Assembly (NCBI GenBank): GCA_938074605.1
Contig: CALJEI010000006.1
Coordinates: 62,001 to 126,000 of the forward strand
Reading direction: 5' to 3'
Length of the DNA stretch: 64,000 bases
Source: an uncultured Ignisphaera sp.
Lineage (GTDB): Archaea; Thermoproteota; Thermoprotei_A; Sulfolobales; Ignisphaeraceae
Shown here: piece by piece, positions 63,990 through 64,000 of the stretch
How positions within the stretch are numbered: the stretch's first letter is position 1
Layout of the letters: every line of letters begins with the position of its first letter
The notes under the pieces: generated by a model
What the model was told of the DNA's origin: nothing
The model's input: only the letters and a program-made list of their open reading frames with translations
Database searches by the model: none
Made by a program: the position numbers and the translations under genes

Positions 63990-64000
63990 GCATCATAGTT

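Overview
The window looks like a chromosome segment of a hyperthermophilic crenarchaeote, probably Desulfurococcales and perhaps near Ignisphaera. This is inferred from Rpo13, two PCNA paralogues beside a PriS/GINS-like pair, a class II lysyl-tRNA synthetase, eukaryote-type ribosomal proteins (eL14, eL19, eL32, eL34, eL42, eS4, eS27), an intron in cbf5, C/D-box sRNAs and an AT-rich genome with GC-rich stable RNAs. The genus is a guess from gene content.

Layout. 1-15.6 kb holds mixed housekeeping genes: a class III aminotransferase fragment, the NfeD protease/stomatin pair, LysRS, a lysine-methyltransferase-like protein, family-4 uracil-DNA glycosylase, a membrane Lon-like protease, a NikR-type regulator behind a CDF transporter, an eroded amidohydrolase, and PUA and THUMP proteins. 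Two C/D-box sRNAs lie on the minus strand near 6.0 and 6.8 kb.

15.6-22.7 kb is an accessory island beside tRNA-Leu. It keeps an intact sulfur-mobilisation set (SufS-type cysteine desulfurase, an E1-like ThiF/MoeB enzyme, a small protein resembling the ThiF C-terminus, a short SerK/ParB-like protein). Around these lie about 4 kb of decayed DNA, including an IscU/NifU scaffold pseudogene that contains a perfect 41-bp palindrome. A short copy of the tRNA-Leu 3' half near 22.45 kb may mark the far end of an old integration.

22.7-27 kb carries secreted or membrane proteins, a DGC-domain protein and tRNA-Ser. 27.1-41.1 kb is a long minus-strand operon: the spc/S10-like ribosomal cluster (uL22 to uL15), SecY, an EMC3-like protein, eL34, Cmk, eL14 and Cbf5. 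cbf5 is interrupted by a 31-nt bulge-helix-bulge intron, and cmk appears to start at CTG. The rest of the S10 operon lies elsewhere: uL3-uL4-uL23 at 51.5-53.7 kb, and uS19-uL2 (inverted order) at 61.1-62.3 kb.

41.4-53 kb holds RtcB, an H/ACA-like RNA, a phosphoribosyltransferase, a RadA paralogue, the Nop10/aIF2-alpha/eS27/eL42/GINS-like/PriS/PCNA/AbrB/PCNA replication-translation cluster, Rpo13 and a 31-residue basic ORF. A third C/D-box sRNA follows uL23. At 54.1-56.0 kb a three-gene membrane cassette resembles the Ced DNA importer (CedA1, CedA and a 59-residue CedA2 candidate). An Lhr-type helicase, a membrane protein, a secretion ATPase and tRNA-Gln complete the window.
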